From: Cucumis sativus
Taxonomy: Eukaryota > Streptophyta > Magnoliopsida > Cucurbitales > Cucurbitaceae
NCBI RefSeq assembly: GCF_000004075.3
Contig: NC_026659.2
Span: 30,398,272-30,462,271 of the forward strand
Reading direction: 5' to 3'
DNA: 64,000 nucleotides
Shown here: piece by piece, positions 1 to 12,057 of the stretch
Layout of the letters: each line of letters opens with the position of its first letter
Numbering within the stretch: position 1 is the first letter of the stretch
Made by a program: the position numbers and the translations under genes
The notes under the pieces: generated by a model
Database searches by the model: none
Told to the model about the DNA's origin: nothing
The model's input: the letters and a program-made list of their open reading frames with translations, nothing else

Positions 1-2594
1 TTCTTGTTTGGACAATGATTTTTGGTTCTGTGAGTGTTTTATGTGACAAGGCAACTCCAGATGTCCCTGCGTCAATGTTCCTGCACTCATGAAGCAAAGC
101 CACAAAGGTTCAGTTTTTTCCTTTTTATTCTTTTTCCCTACAACCAAAGCAAGACAACATATTAAAATTAAAAAATTCCACACATACTGCCGCTTTGGAT
201 TTGGCTCATCTTCATCTCTGTCATCCGTTATCTCTGTATCAGCTCGTCCTTCACTGTCACTAGACCCTAATTGCACATTTTCACTTGACTTGTTCAAAAT
301 TCCAGCTTGGTTTTGCAAGCCACATTCAGGCTTAATCAATGAATTTGTACATCCAGCCGGCTCAATATTATCTCTTGCACGTTTGTTGGCTGGAGGAGGT
401 TCATGGTTGTGCTGGCCTTTGTAAATAATTTCAGTAATTTGACCATCAGGTGAGCGCTCAATCTTCTTTTTTACGGGACAATTCAAATGAGTGCATTTGT
501 AATAGCTTCGTGGAAATTCACTGCCCTTAACCAACTTCTGCCCATATTTACGCCAGTTATAGCCATCATCTGCAGGTTTATCAGAGCCATGGGGGGGAGG
601 AGGAGGTTGATATTTTCTATCAGAATGAGAAACTTCTGTCGATTCTGCAATCAGACTTTTTGTGTCTGATGTGGAGGGTATTATGGCCAGTTGAGATGCA
701 TCATCGAGAGAAAATGATGGATCACGCACTAGCGGTTCTGTAGGAGCTGGTACTGAAGAATGTTGGTATTCAGCTTGCTGCATATGCATATGGGAATTTG
801 CCAATGCTGCTTGAGCAGTAACTTGAGCCAATGCCTGCTGATGCGACATTCCAAATGGACTCTACAGAAATCAACAAATCAATAGGAGGCATACAAGTCA
901 CTACCCATGTTGAAATTTCAACAAAGTTTCAGGATGCAAATATGATTATCGTTTGTATGACACATTATACAAGATACTACTATAACTAGAAGGTTAAATC
1001 ATGGATTTGATTGCAAGACTTTCAAAGTTGTGGCTACTGATCCATATATATTGAAAAGTTTCAAAAAAATTAAACAATCTAAAGAAATTCTAAATTTTCA
1101 ATTATGTATCTAATAGGTCCTCTCCTTGCAATTAACCAAACCTAACCAAAATCAGCTTGCTATATATATACATATGATGATGGTTTCAATTTCATTTTCC
1201 CTTTAAATTTATGCTTGTTTTCATTTTTCTTAAAAACACATTGAATTTCATATTAAAAAGAATCTTAGCATCAAAAGTAAAACAAAATTTAAAAAACTAT
1301 ATTTTGAAGTTTTCAAAAATTGTCTTAGATTTTGAATATGTTTTTAAGGTAGAAAACAAAACAAAGAAAGACACGAGTGGAAGAAGTGTTTATAAATTTG
1401 ATTTTTAAAAACAGAAAACCAAAAACAAAATAGCTATCAAATGGGGCTTAAATAATATACAATCAATGTGTCATATTGATAGTCATAAACCACCAAAGTT
1501 AATGCATCATTCTATTAGACACATAATTGGAAGTATTGGTCGCTATTAGAAACTCATTGAAGTTGAGCGACTAGATAAACATAACTTTGAAGGTTTAAAG
1601 ACCTATTAGAGATTTTTAAGAAGAACAAATATTAAATAGACACAAACCTCGAAAGTTGTATCAGGAGATTGTTAAATCAACATTGTGAAGGTAAATATAT
1701 GAAAGTTCAAATTTTGTCTTAGTTTCTTATCGTTTGTCTGTTCAAATTCCCAAAATCCCCAAAGTTATGATACGTTCATTTCAAATATTCAAATGTTATC
1801 CAAACATGTTCAACATCAAAAAGTTTTGCCGCAAATTTCGGCAATTTCATTTCTACGAAAAGAGAACCAAAAAATCTCACCGTAAAAAATGAAAAAAAAA
1901 ACAATTTCAACAAACAATCTAAAACTCAAAAACCATTCTCAACAAGAAGAATTGGATAAACCCCTTTCAGAAAAAGAACTTAATTTCGAAAACAGAACAC
2001 AAAAACTCTCATTTCTCCAATGATTAACCAAAACCCATTTCATAAAACCAAATTTCTACCATCAAAATCATGAATACATAAAAGAAAGTAGCTTACCCAA
2101 AAAATTCAAAGCAAAAGAAAAGGAAATCTCAGAGCAACAGAACAAAAACAAAAACCCCTCTAAGTCAAAATTGGGAGTTGGAATTTTACCTGAGGAGGAT
2201 AAAACCCCGGCGAATTAAGCAACCCAGAAGGACTAAGCCCCGGAGGAACCGAGAACAGAGGAGAACGAGCTACCACTAAATTCACCGGCTTCGATTGTTT
2301 CATCCCAAATTCCAATTCCGAGGCGGGTCCATCCTTGGCGTAATAATTGGGAGTAGACCCAGTTCCGAAAAACCCCATAGCCATCGGAGAAGCCATAGCT
2401 CCAGCGAGAAGCTGGGAGAAGGAAGGAGAGTCAACGGCACCGTCGGCGAAGTAACTTGAAAGAAGAGTCATAGGACCAGGGCTAACCCCAGTAGGACCGC
2501 CGGTGAAAAAAGCCTCCATAGAAGGACGAGGCGGGAGAGTAATAGTGGGGCGTTGAAGTGGAGGTCTTGTTGCAGAATCGTCCTTCTTAGCCAT
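1..2594 (-). CDS. Group I WRKY transcription factor (WRKY3/WRKY4-like), 3' part beyond the left edge
   Basis: Sequence-specific DNA-binding factor expected in the nucleus at W-box (TTGACC/T) promoters. Exons on the minus strand: 2190-2594, 188-861 and 1-80 (partial); junctions close in frame. The start at 2594 gives [12 protein letters not shown]. Exon 1 carries the Ser-Pro-rich N-terminus of group I WRKYs, with repeated SP sites ([32 protein letters not shown]) that are candidate MAP-kinase targets. A Gln/Ala-rich stretch follows, then the N-terminal WRKY domain with W238RKYGQK and a C-X4-C-X22-H-X-H zinc ligand set. The last visible exon encodes the linker ending TEPKIIVQT, which in WRKY3/4 lies just before the C-terminal WRKY domain; that domain is outside the window. 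A GA-rich tract sits in the 5' leader. WRKY3 and WRKY4 cannot be told apart here. Family sure, subgroup very likely. Confidence 0.93.
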
Positions 2595-2623
2595 TGAAGA
2601 ACTTCTTCAAAAGAAAAATGGAT

Positions 2624-2648
2624 TTCTCTCTCTCTCTATCTCTCTCTT
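2624..2648. repeat. TC/GA microsatellite in the WRKY 5' leader
   Basis: Nearly pure TC dinucleotides with one interruption, reading as GA on the minus (coding) strand, 30-54 bases upstream of the WRKY start codon. GA tracts are common in plant 5' leaders. Likely length-variable between accessions. Confidence 0.8.
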
Positions 2649-3243
2649 ACAAAGTTCCGTATTTGGGGCTTTCGTTTTTGGCTTTCTCAATATTTCGTGC
2701 TATCTTCTTCCTCTTCATCTTCACTATAAACTCCACGTAACCTCCAATTCACCATTCTTTTTATTTACTTTCCTTTTACCTTCTCAAAATTTTTACCTTT
2801 TTTCTTTAAATAAAAACACTTTTCTCCTCCAAAATCCTTAAGATTGAAAACAATTCTTTCTATTAAGATCTAAACAAAGAGCAATAATCAAGAATTAATG
2901 TTAACACACACAACCACATTTGATCTAACCCTTTAACACATATTAGTTATATTCACATCTTCTAACTTTTACTTATCGTATAAAATCTAACCAAATAACT
3001 CTAAAGTTAGTGAGTGCCCTAATAGTTATGTGAAAACTCACCGATGATCGACAAAAAAATCATATCCTAAATTTTTTTATACGAGCTATTTCATTTTAGT
3101 GATCTTTGTTTTCATATTTACTTTCTCGTTCAACCTTTACAATCACTATTTTACCAATATAGTGCGTATGGATTGTTATTAGTTTTTTCTTTATCATTAA
3201 TCCATTATTTCACTATGCTGATCAACTCGAGATATTGTAGTCT

Positions 3244-3361
3244 AATATAGCAAAATTTTATTTTTGATGAACTCAAATATAATAGACATTTATTATTGAT
3301 AAATTTTCATATACTATTTATCATCGATCTATCAATTATAAAAATGAAATTTTGCAATATT
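3244..3361. mobile_element. MITE-like inverted repeat
   Basis: The left arm AATATAGCAAAATTTTATTT is matched in inverted orientation by the right arm (ending TTTTGCAATATT) with few mismatches, around an AT-rich core containing TTATCATCGATCTATCA. Size (about 120 bp), terminal inverted repeats and lack of coding capacity fit a non-autonomous DNA transposon. It resembles a family I recall from cucurbit genomes, which is unverified here. Confidence 0.5.
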
Positions 3362-4365
3362 TTTTAAACACTCTCAACCGTCTTATAGTTTAAAACAACT
3401 TTCTTTGTTCGAAAAAATATGGTTCTATAAATTTACTTCATTGCTCCTCTTTTTACTTGGAAACTTTATTATTCATTACCTTGATCTAATTTCTTAGCTA
3501 ATTTAAATTTTCGATGGTCAACCTTTTATTTTTGTTATTGACACATTATTTTAAATGAATGTCAACTATTTGCCTCTTACCATATTATAACATGACAACA
3601 TCAATAATGTTTAAGTATTTAATATTTAACTATAACCAATTAAGTTAAACTAATCTTTTTTAAAAAATAATAATAATAAATTAAACTAGTGAAATAAATA
3701 AATATGAAAATTCAATCACAAATTTATCTTTATATTGCAAATATTAAACCAATTTGTTTGATCCCTAAAAGGAAGAGAACATAATTATCTTTTATTTCTT
3801 TCCTTCACAACCATTTTATTTTATATTTCTCTTTTTTTATTAATTAAATTTCAATAAGTTAACAATATTTCACATAGTGAAGAATTTGATGTTTCCAATT
3901 TTATTGTTTTCTTTTAACTTTTTTATTACCGTACAGTGAGTGAATTTTTTCCGATAAGATGTTGAGATCGGGAGACTCATACTTGGAGAGAGCTAGAAAA
4001 GCCTAAGTCACATTAAAGAGTCACATTTAGAGGATAGCCTAAGTTATTGCTCACTATATCCTCATACTTAGAGAGAACTTAAGTTTCATTGAAAGAGAGT
4101 CTCAGATTTGGGAGGATCCGAAGTGATAAATCAAGAAATCTAGCTAGAGATGATGTCCACACAATAATGTTGTTATGAAAATGAAAGGGTGAATTTCTAA
4201 TATACATTTCAACATTCATAATATATTACAAAACTATACGTAAGACTAAGTTTGATTTAAGATGGTTACATTTGTGAAAGAAAGAGTTGTGTGGTAACCA
4301 AATGATATATTTTAACCTATTGTCAGTAAAATGTTACCAAAAGTAAAAAATAATAATAAAGAGAA

Positions 4366-4382
4366 CATATATATATATATGT
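4366..4382. repeat. AT microsatellite
   Basis: Perfect AT dinucleotide run in gene-free DNA. Low information; candidate length polymorphism. Confidence 0.75.
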
Positions 4383-5039
4383 AAATTATTCTCAACCAGA
4401 ACATAAAATAAATGAATTAAAATATTTGGTGGTTTAAAAGTTAAATTGACTTTTGTGGGCATATAAGGTGTTCATGAAGACTAAGGGCATTGAAGAAGAT
4501 GTACAACTTGACCTCAACCACACTCTCCTAACCTCTTTTCTTCATTTATTCTTCCATCATCACTTTTTCCTTTTCAACTTTAATGCTCTCTCTCTATATA
4601 TTTTTTATATTTTTATTTTGTTTGAGGACCTCTAGATATTTTATTTTTATTGGCGGGCTTTTCAATTACCATTTAAGTTTTTAGAAGCATGTGTTGTTAT
4701 TTACCTTTTTGTCTCGTATATTAGATGGATGAGTGTGTTTCGTCGGTTGACCTAGGTGACTCAGACTTATCTTATGACGTTTGAAATGTAAAGGAGTGTA
4801 GGATAGTATTGGATGTGTGCTTTAGGATCATAAGGGTACAGTGGAGGAGGGATTGTTTGAAATTCGTTTTTGGTCTGCTATTTGTTGAGGTTTCAGTGAT
4901 TGAAGTTAGTTTAAGAGGTTATCGCCTCGCTTTTGCGATTTTTCGTCAATGATGGAGAATTGGATAATGTGATAACACTTCCCTTGTTGATAGGAGAGGA
5001 AAACGTGGCAACCTTAGTGGAATACGTGGTAGTGGAAGA

Positions 5040-5165
5040 CACAGTACGAGAAATCTGGCTTTTAGCAATGAAATAATTTTGTCACTATATTTGTTTTTCG
5101 TTGCAAAAAACATTCAATGACGAAAAATCTGTCACATGCAGCCGTCACAAAAGCCTAGTTAGTGA
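5040..5165 (+). mobile_element. Degenerate CACTA-type transposon terminus
   Basis: The segment opens CACAGTACGAGAAATCTGGC, close to the plant CACTA terminus CACTACAAGAAA. It continues with degenerate subterminal motifs of the TTTAGTGACGAAA/TTTCGTCACTAA type (for example TTTTAGCAATGAAAT, TTTTGTCACTATA, AATGACGAAAAA). No transposase frame or opposite end was seen, so it is a fragment. The assignment rests on motif memory. Confidence 0.4.
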
Positions 5166-6079
5166 AAGATTGAGACATTTAATAAGAATCTTAAAACACC
5201 AATGTAATTTGCTCCGACCGAACATAAAAAATATCAATATGCGATGTTTTTTTGGAGATGTCACTAAATTGTTGCTTTGTAAAAGATAGAGATTAATTAT
5301 ACTATCACTTTTTTTAGAATGTTAAAAGTTAAAGATTATAGCCTCAAGAATATCACAGTTATGCCACAATGTACTTATACACACCTAATACATTACACTT
5401 CTTATCGACAGTAAGTATACATTGTTATTGTTAAAAGTTTATATTTGAACAATTGTAAAAATTTATAAATGTTTATAATTGATAAAATCTAAAATTTTAT
5501 TATAATTTATAAATATTTCGACTAGACTTACAAGTATAACAAAATCTATCGGCAATAAAATCGGAGATTATAGCACTAAATTTTATTAGAGAAACAATTA
5601 CAAAATCTATTCTCATTTCATAAATTTGAATTAGGACACGTAGGATTATGAGTAGAAGTACGTGTCGTGTACGTTGGCAAAGCAAATTTGAGAATTAAAA
5701 GTTTTAAGAAATAGAAATGAGAATGTGTGGGGCCCCATGTAACAAAGAAAAGAAGCATTTCCCAAATCGATTCTTTCTTTTGTTACTTTTGAAAATGAAA
5801 CCTTATTTTTCACTTTTCTTCTTTCTTTCTTTCTCCCCTTTGCTTAAACAAACTAACTTTTTAACCCTTTAAGAATTTCGTGAGAATCACTTTCATCCTA
5901 TCTCATAATAAAAAAAATACAACACAAAGAGTTCATTTTATCATACGATAGTGTGTTATGACATAAACAAAATGTTAGATTTTCATAAAGAGTTTGTGTT
6001 AGCGATTTCAAAATTTAAGGTTTGATTTTTCTATTTCATAAATTATAAAAGAAAATTATTGTTTAGATCTTTAAATTTG

Positions 6080-6410
6080 GAGGGTAATTTCAGTTTGGTC
6101 TCTAAATTACAAAATGTTACACGTTCATTACGTAAATTGAATAAGTCCATAGGTTTCAAAATGTTATAGTTGTTTTTCCATTTAGATTTAGATTTGAGTT
6201 GTGTTTCAATAGTGTTCTTGGATTTTAAGATTTACACTTTTAGTCCTTAAGTTTGTAATTTGATTTCGACGAGTCCATAAGTTTCAAAATGTTACAATCT
6301 CACCACTGTGATTTGAGTTCTATTTCAATTTAACCCCTAGCTTTCATTATTTACACTTTTAGTTTGGTTTTAACTTAAGTCCATAAATTTTAAAATAGTA
6401 TTTTCACTAA
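6080..6410. repeat. Diverged internal repeats containing TCCATAAGTTTCAAAATGTTA
   Basis: Three related copies of a TCCATAnnTTTnAAAATnnTA motif occur at about 6147, 6270 and 6377, interleaved with related TTTACACTTTTAGT phrases. This suggests an old, degraded tandem or transposon-derived repeat. No open reading frame is present. Confidence 0.4.
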
Positions 6411-6851
6411 ATACTTATCACTTTTCGTCTTCTAATTTTAATTTTAATAGTTTAAATTACAAATTTCTACAACTTGAAAACGAAATTGATATAAAAGTAA
6501 TATAGAATAAATTGAAATAAAACTAAAATAATTGAAAGACTAAAATAATGTTCTCAAACAAATTGGTTAAATATTCAAAATGGAATTTTCTGTCAAACAT
6601 ATTATATTAGTTAACTCCATGAATGTTAATTAAAACATAAAAGAGAATTCATATGACCAACCAACAAAGAAGCTTTTGATTTTCAATACTTTGTTAGTTT
6701 TTCACCATTATTGTTTCTGTTACAATAATAATAGTTAATGATTAGCATACATACCTATATATATTAACATAGAACAAATTGGACAACATGTCTCTCATAG
6801 TTATTTCTAGGGCAATTTTTTTTTCTTTTGAAGAATTTCTAGGACTTTCTT

Positions 6852-6869
6852 TTATATATATATATATAT
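6852..6869. repeat. AT microsatellite
   Basis: TA dinucleotide run of 18 bases in gene-free DNA. Confidence 0.75.
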
Positions 6870-9423
6870 TGCCCCACCCATTGAATCCCTAAAAGGACAT
6901 ATAATATGTAACATCATCAAGTTAAATAGTCATTGATATTGATGTTTTAGAATAGTTTTACAATTAATTAATTAAGCAATTAAGCAATCCAAGTGCAATA
7001 GATGATTTAAATTTTGAATTGATGAAATTAAAGAAAAACAATTTTTTTAAAAATAGTCAATGATATATATAGATCCAAAATGTAAGTCAAGCCCACAACT
7101 TGTCTACTTGATTTGTATTCATTCATTTGAGTTCTATATATAATCTATCTGTTTTATTTTAAATGAGTTGGAATTTTTACTTTATTATTTATTATCGGTT
7201 TAAATCTTAACTAAAACAAATTAAAAAGCCAATTGGATGCTTTAAAGAAGAATTTCGTGCACTTTTTTTTAAGGCTAGAGAGTGAATACCTTTCTAAAAA
7301 AATTTAAATTGTAAACCACGAAAATTTACGCACCGATCAATTAAAACAAGGGTTTTTTTAGTATAAGATGTTAGAGGTTAATTTGGATAAAAGAGTAAAT
7401 TGGGTATTTCTGTACGAAATTATAAGTTTATGATCAAAACTAAAGGTTCAATAAACAAAGATCTCATATCCCCCATTCAATTTCATTATAAGTTGAGGTC
7501 GAGCCAAAAGAAATCTCAAAGTAGCACAAGCTACTTTGGTTAGCCTTAGTCCAAGTCGGAAGCCACCCAAAGAAATCCAATAAATTTCAACTGTAATAGG
7601 GGATTCTCACGCTAAAAATGATTATTATATAATAATAAAAAATACTTATTATATAAAATTTTAGGTTAAATTACAAAATTGATCCATATTATTTTAAAAC
7701 GATAAATTTGACAACTTTTGTTTTAATTACAATTAATCGCAATTATCAAAAATTAATAAATTTAATTATACAAAAATCATAAATAACATTTATTGATCTC
7801 TCCATTTTTTTTTTTTTGTTAAGAACTGGAATCTCTATTATATTATTTTTATCTTTCTTTTCAATCAAAAGAAAGAAGAAGAGATTTTGTTTTAGAAAAA
7901 AGAAAAAAGAATCCAATAGTTGGGTTTAGGGTGGTTGGTTGTGAGTTATAGTTCGTGGGCTCAACTATGAACCATGAAGTTGGAAGTTCTTGATTAGTCA
8001 AAACAAATGAGATTGTGGAAACACATATCAAATCTCTTCCCTTTTTTTTTTTAACATTTTAAAACTAAATAAAATTAAACTCCAACTCTCTTCTCTTCTT
8101 CCATATGTTTATTTAATCGTACTTTTTTATGTTATTATACACGCTGCTTTCCTACTAATTAATCCGAACATATTTATCTCGCATTATCTATCGTTTCTTT
8201 AACTAAAAGGAGAAATAAGTGTTTTGAGAACTAAAGATTTGTTATATTTATTGAGTAAATAAAAGTATAGGATCTTAAAATTTCATTCCAACTTTTATTC
8301 TTCATAGCTAAAAGGTCAAGTTTTTTACTCTATTAACGAGGGGAGAAATCGAACCTCTAAAATTTGAGATGATATTACATCAATAATATACCCATTTTAT
8401 TAGTATATAGTATATTAATAATATATCCATAGCATAAAAAGAAAATTTTGCATATTTACCAATTATTCTATACAACAAATTTACAAATATGGAAATGGCA
8501 CCTGTTATTATTACCCTAATAAATGACCAACAAAACCAAAATACATCTAATCTACTTTTAGTTTTTCCTAAATGTACAATTACTTCTAAAATTATTATTT
8601 CCATAAATTTAACACACTCTTTTTTGTTTACAATTTAGGACTATCTCTTTGGGATTAAAATTGAATAATAAATATTAAAGACTTGAATCTTATGATAAAT
8701 AACCAAAAAGTTTAAAAGGTTTGAAAGTTGAACTAAGAAATTGTGACAGAAGGATTGCAGAATCTTTTCTTTTTTGTTTTTCTGAATAATATAGTCATGC
8801 TCGATTGATTCGCGTAGAAATTCAAGACCGATTGTCCTAGTTGATCCGGAGGTAACAAAATCGATAAGTGAGAGTTGAATATAGTCACGACTTTATAAGC
8901 AAAATATCGAAATGTCGAATCTAAAATCACTTTGCAATTTTAGTTCACTGTACCAAAATTGTATGAAATAAAAATGATCAAGCCATTAAGAGTTCAATTT
9001 TGATCAAAGTTATGACAGTTTTTAGACAAGCAACTCTAATAGGAAGCAAAAGCAATACCATCATTGGAAAGTTAAACTTTTCATTTTGAATTGATTGCTT
9101 ATCATAATATAAGCATTAAATCCATTAGATTAAATTAAAATTGTCAAAGCGAGATTAACTAAAATAAAATACTGTCTAAGTAATCACAAGATTTGTGATT
9201 CTAATCCCCTATAAGATCCAATAGGATTGTAAAGCTACCGTTGTTGATATTATTTTTCAATACATAAGAAATTGTTCATGCATCACAATTTTGGTGACAA
9301 AAATCTGGCTTCTACCTCAAATAATCTAAGTTTTTATAAGCAAACATGAACTGCTATACATCTGGGATGATTTTAGGATTGCTTCTTTCTAATGGAAGAC
9401 CGATGGATAGATGGAAGGATCAC

Positions 9424-12057
9424 TCACAGTTTGATTTCAGAAAAATAGGTTGATGAGACAGCCAAACCTTCCACGTCGTAAGTTCGGACCAGCCTCTGTC
9501 TTTTGCCTGGGGCTTCCAGCCAGCAGAACTCGAGGTGGAATGACTTATTATCTGCTACACTTTTGGCTACATCACATGGACATCCCATATACATTCCACC
9601 AGGCAACAATGTAATCTGATACCCGCCGTCAAACGTTACCAAGTTGTCCAATTTAGTACCGGTCCAATGCACGTTTGTGGTTACATCTTCATTCATTGAT
9701 GTTGTTGTAATATCCTGACAGTAGAAGAACAGGTTGCAATTTTAAAATGGAATCATAGATTTCAAGACCCAGTTTGATGGTGGAAGGTGTTAAATCACCG
9801 ATCGACTAAAAAGCTTAAGCTGAAGGTGAGTGTAAATTTGATTATATCATCAAAGCTCCTGAACCGACATGTTTTAATACTATCTTAAATAATTGATATC
9901 ATCCAACAGAGGGAGCACTTTGGTTAATGTTCAAAAGATGGGGGAGAGTCCGATTTCAGTGAATCATACCTGGATAATCTGACCATTGTCGTCCATTTGA
10001 AGGGATGAAAAAGAATCAGCCTCAGCAATTGTAGCCCCATAAACACCACTTCTTTTTGTTCTAGAATGACCTTTCCAGTCACCAAGAAAAGGGAGAAGCC
10101 TGTTTTCCTCATCCTGCGACCATACGATTGTTAGTTCAACACAAAAAAGACCGAAAAATGTTGAAACAAAGAGTGAAATTAAGTCCATCACTTTACTCAA
10201 ACCAATGCTACAACTTACCGACACAGAATTTGAATTGAGAGGACGATGAAAAAGTTTCCCATCAGTCCTTTCCTCGAGAAAAACAAGCAGCATTTCTATA
10301 ATTCCTTGTGGGTCCATTATATGAAAAGCTCTTGCCCTCAGATCTCTGTCTGGAATATACAGGCAATTCTCGCATACAATGGAAGGTCGGCGAGAAGGAA
10401 GCTTGAGGTTTCTGCATGTTTAAGGGGGTGGTAAAGTAACTACGAATTAGGATTTTGTATAAGTTTGAACAGTTGAAAAAAAAAAGAAAAAAGAACTAAT
10501 ATGCATTCAAGAAAAAGAAACTGCAAAGAAGGATTTTGCAAGTTGAAAAAGTTGGAAAAAAAAAACTACTATATATTGAGCAAGAAAAAAATGGCCGAAC
10601 GAAAGTACAAACTTAAGAAGTGTGTTCTAGAGAAATATCAACATCAGTTCATTGGCGACATGATTGAAACCAATAAAGGATTTAAGTCAAATGAAGTCGA
10701 TGATTATGAACGCTCAAGGAAAAGGACTTCATATAAAATGTAATCATTCAGGATTATTAAGAACGTTTATAAATAATTTATGTTGATTGAGCCAGGACAG
10801 GAAGGAAGAACAAGCATGGGTAACCTGACGATCACGAAATATTGATGGCAATGGGAATATAACTCCATGAGAAAATATTGAGTTATATAATAATCTTAGA
10901 GCAGTATATTTTCTTTACACACCTTTATTTAGTTCATTTCTGGAACTACAATGAGCATGATATGTTCGAGAGCAGATAGGATCACGAATACACAGAAAGT
11001 ATCACATCTAATCCATTTATACACGAATGCAGATAGGATCATGAATGAACTCTTACTTGGGAAATTCTTCACCGGTATCATCCTCACCCAGCACCCCTTC
11101 CCTCAGCACAGTATCCAACATTCCAGCAGTCTGGTACCTTAGAGAAAATGCTTTTTCATTGGGGAAAAAGCCAATCTGCAAGCTAATTGTAGCGGATATT
11201 CAGGACAAAATGTATTTTTTGTGTATAAGCATACATACATTGGAATTGGGAGGAAAACTCACCTGCTGATATTTGTCCACAGTGAACATGTTGGTTTCTT
11301 TAATTTTATACTCTGCCCACTCCGGCTCGTCGTCGTTACGAGGAAGCGAAACACTTGATTTCTGTTTTATATATAACCTATAAAGTACAATAGAATCAAG
11401 AAAACAACAAAATTAGCCGGTGGATTTGTTATGGTAAGTCAGTGACATTGTAAATAAGAGTTGCATTAAGGGCTCACATAAATTGAAACTGAAAAAAGAT
11501 GAAAACCCATAAATCAAAGTGATTTGCATTTACGTTTGAATGAGACTGATAAGTTCGTCCTCTCCATAAGAGCTCACAGCTAGCTTCGTACTTATTTCAT
11601 GCAGCAAATTCCCTCGAACGTCATATTGCTAGACAAGTAAATCAATTCTCAATCTTAAGTAAAGAATCAAAACCCCAGATCCCCATTTCTCTAAAAGCTT
11701 ATAAATCAATAGAACAACCACTCAATTTCCAATAAAATTTGATTAATCGCATACACAACAGCAACTGCCGAAGGAATTAAGCACAAAGTAGAGAAAGAGA
11801 AAATTAAGACTGACAAAGAAAGAACCGTTCCACTTTCCGGAGTTGATTTCGAAGAAGCGATAAAGATTATCGATGCTCATTGAGCCTTCGTTAGGTTCCC
11901 GAGCATCTCCAACGGCGGTGGATGACTTTGAGGTGGAGGCTTGAATTTTGCAGCTCCGAAGTGAAAGAGTAGAAGTTGAATGGGGAAGAAAGGGGTGGAT
12001 AGGTCGGAGCTTAGTGATTGTAGAAGGAAGAGAAATTGAATGGCAAATGGACGCCAT
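9424..12057 (-). CDS. Plastid-targeted DUF3598-like (CpcS/lipocalin-fold) protein of unknown function
   Basis: Seven exons: 11815-12057, 11534-11628, 11263-11377, 11057-11175, 10219-10411, 9970-10113 and 9424-9714, giving 399 residues with all phases matching. The first ~45 residues are rich in Ser, Thr, Arg and Lys with almost no acidic residues, fitting a chloroplast transit peptide. Two similar blocks then appear: FFEINSGKWNGSFFQYD near residue 70, and LPFLGDWKGHSRTKRSGVYG plus a beta-rich C-terminal half (GGYQITLLPGGMYMGCP). The G-x-W-x-G openings and alternating beta pattern match what I know of DUF3598, a calycin-like fold related to cyanobacterial CpcS/CpeS chromophore lyases. I do not know the plant function; land plants lack phycobilisomes, so a bilin-lyase role is not implied. 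Gene model strong, family moderately sure. Confidence 0.8.

Larger units (their letters stand above)
2649..9423. other. Gene-free AT-rich interval with transposon remnants
   Basis: No gene was supported on either strand. The first few hundred bases are the WRKY promoter. The rest is low-complexity AT-rich DNA with a MITE-like inverted repeat (3244-3361), a degenerate CACTA-type end (about 5040-5165), diverged internal repeats (6080-6410) and AT microsatellites. Short open frames at 4453-4635, 5101-5289 and 8380-8604 lack codon structure or any recognisable motif. The last part, from about 9.2 kb, is presumably 3' UTR and downstream sequence of the DUF3598-like gene. Confidence 0.6.

Noticed and set aside
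10501-10743. 80-codon Lys-rich plus-strand frame
   Set aside because: Lies within intron 4 of the DUF3598-like gene on the opposite strand; low complexity.
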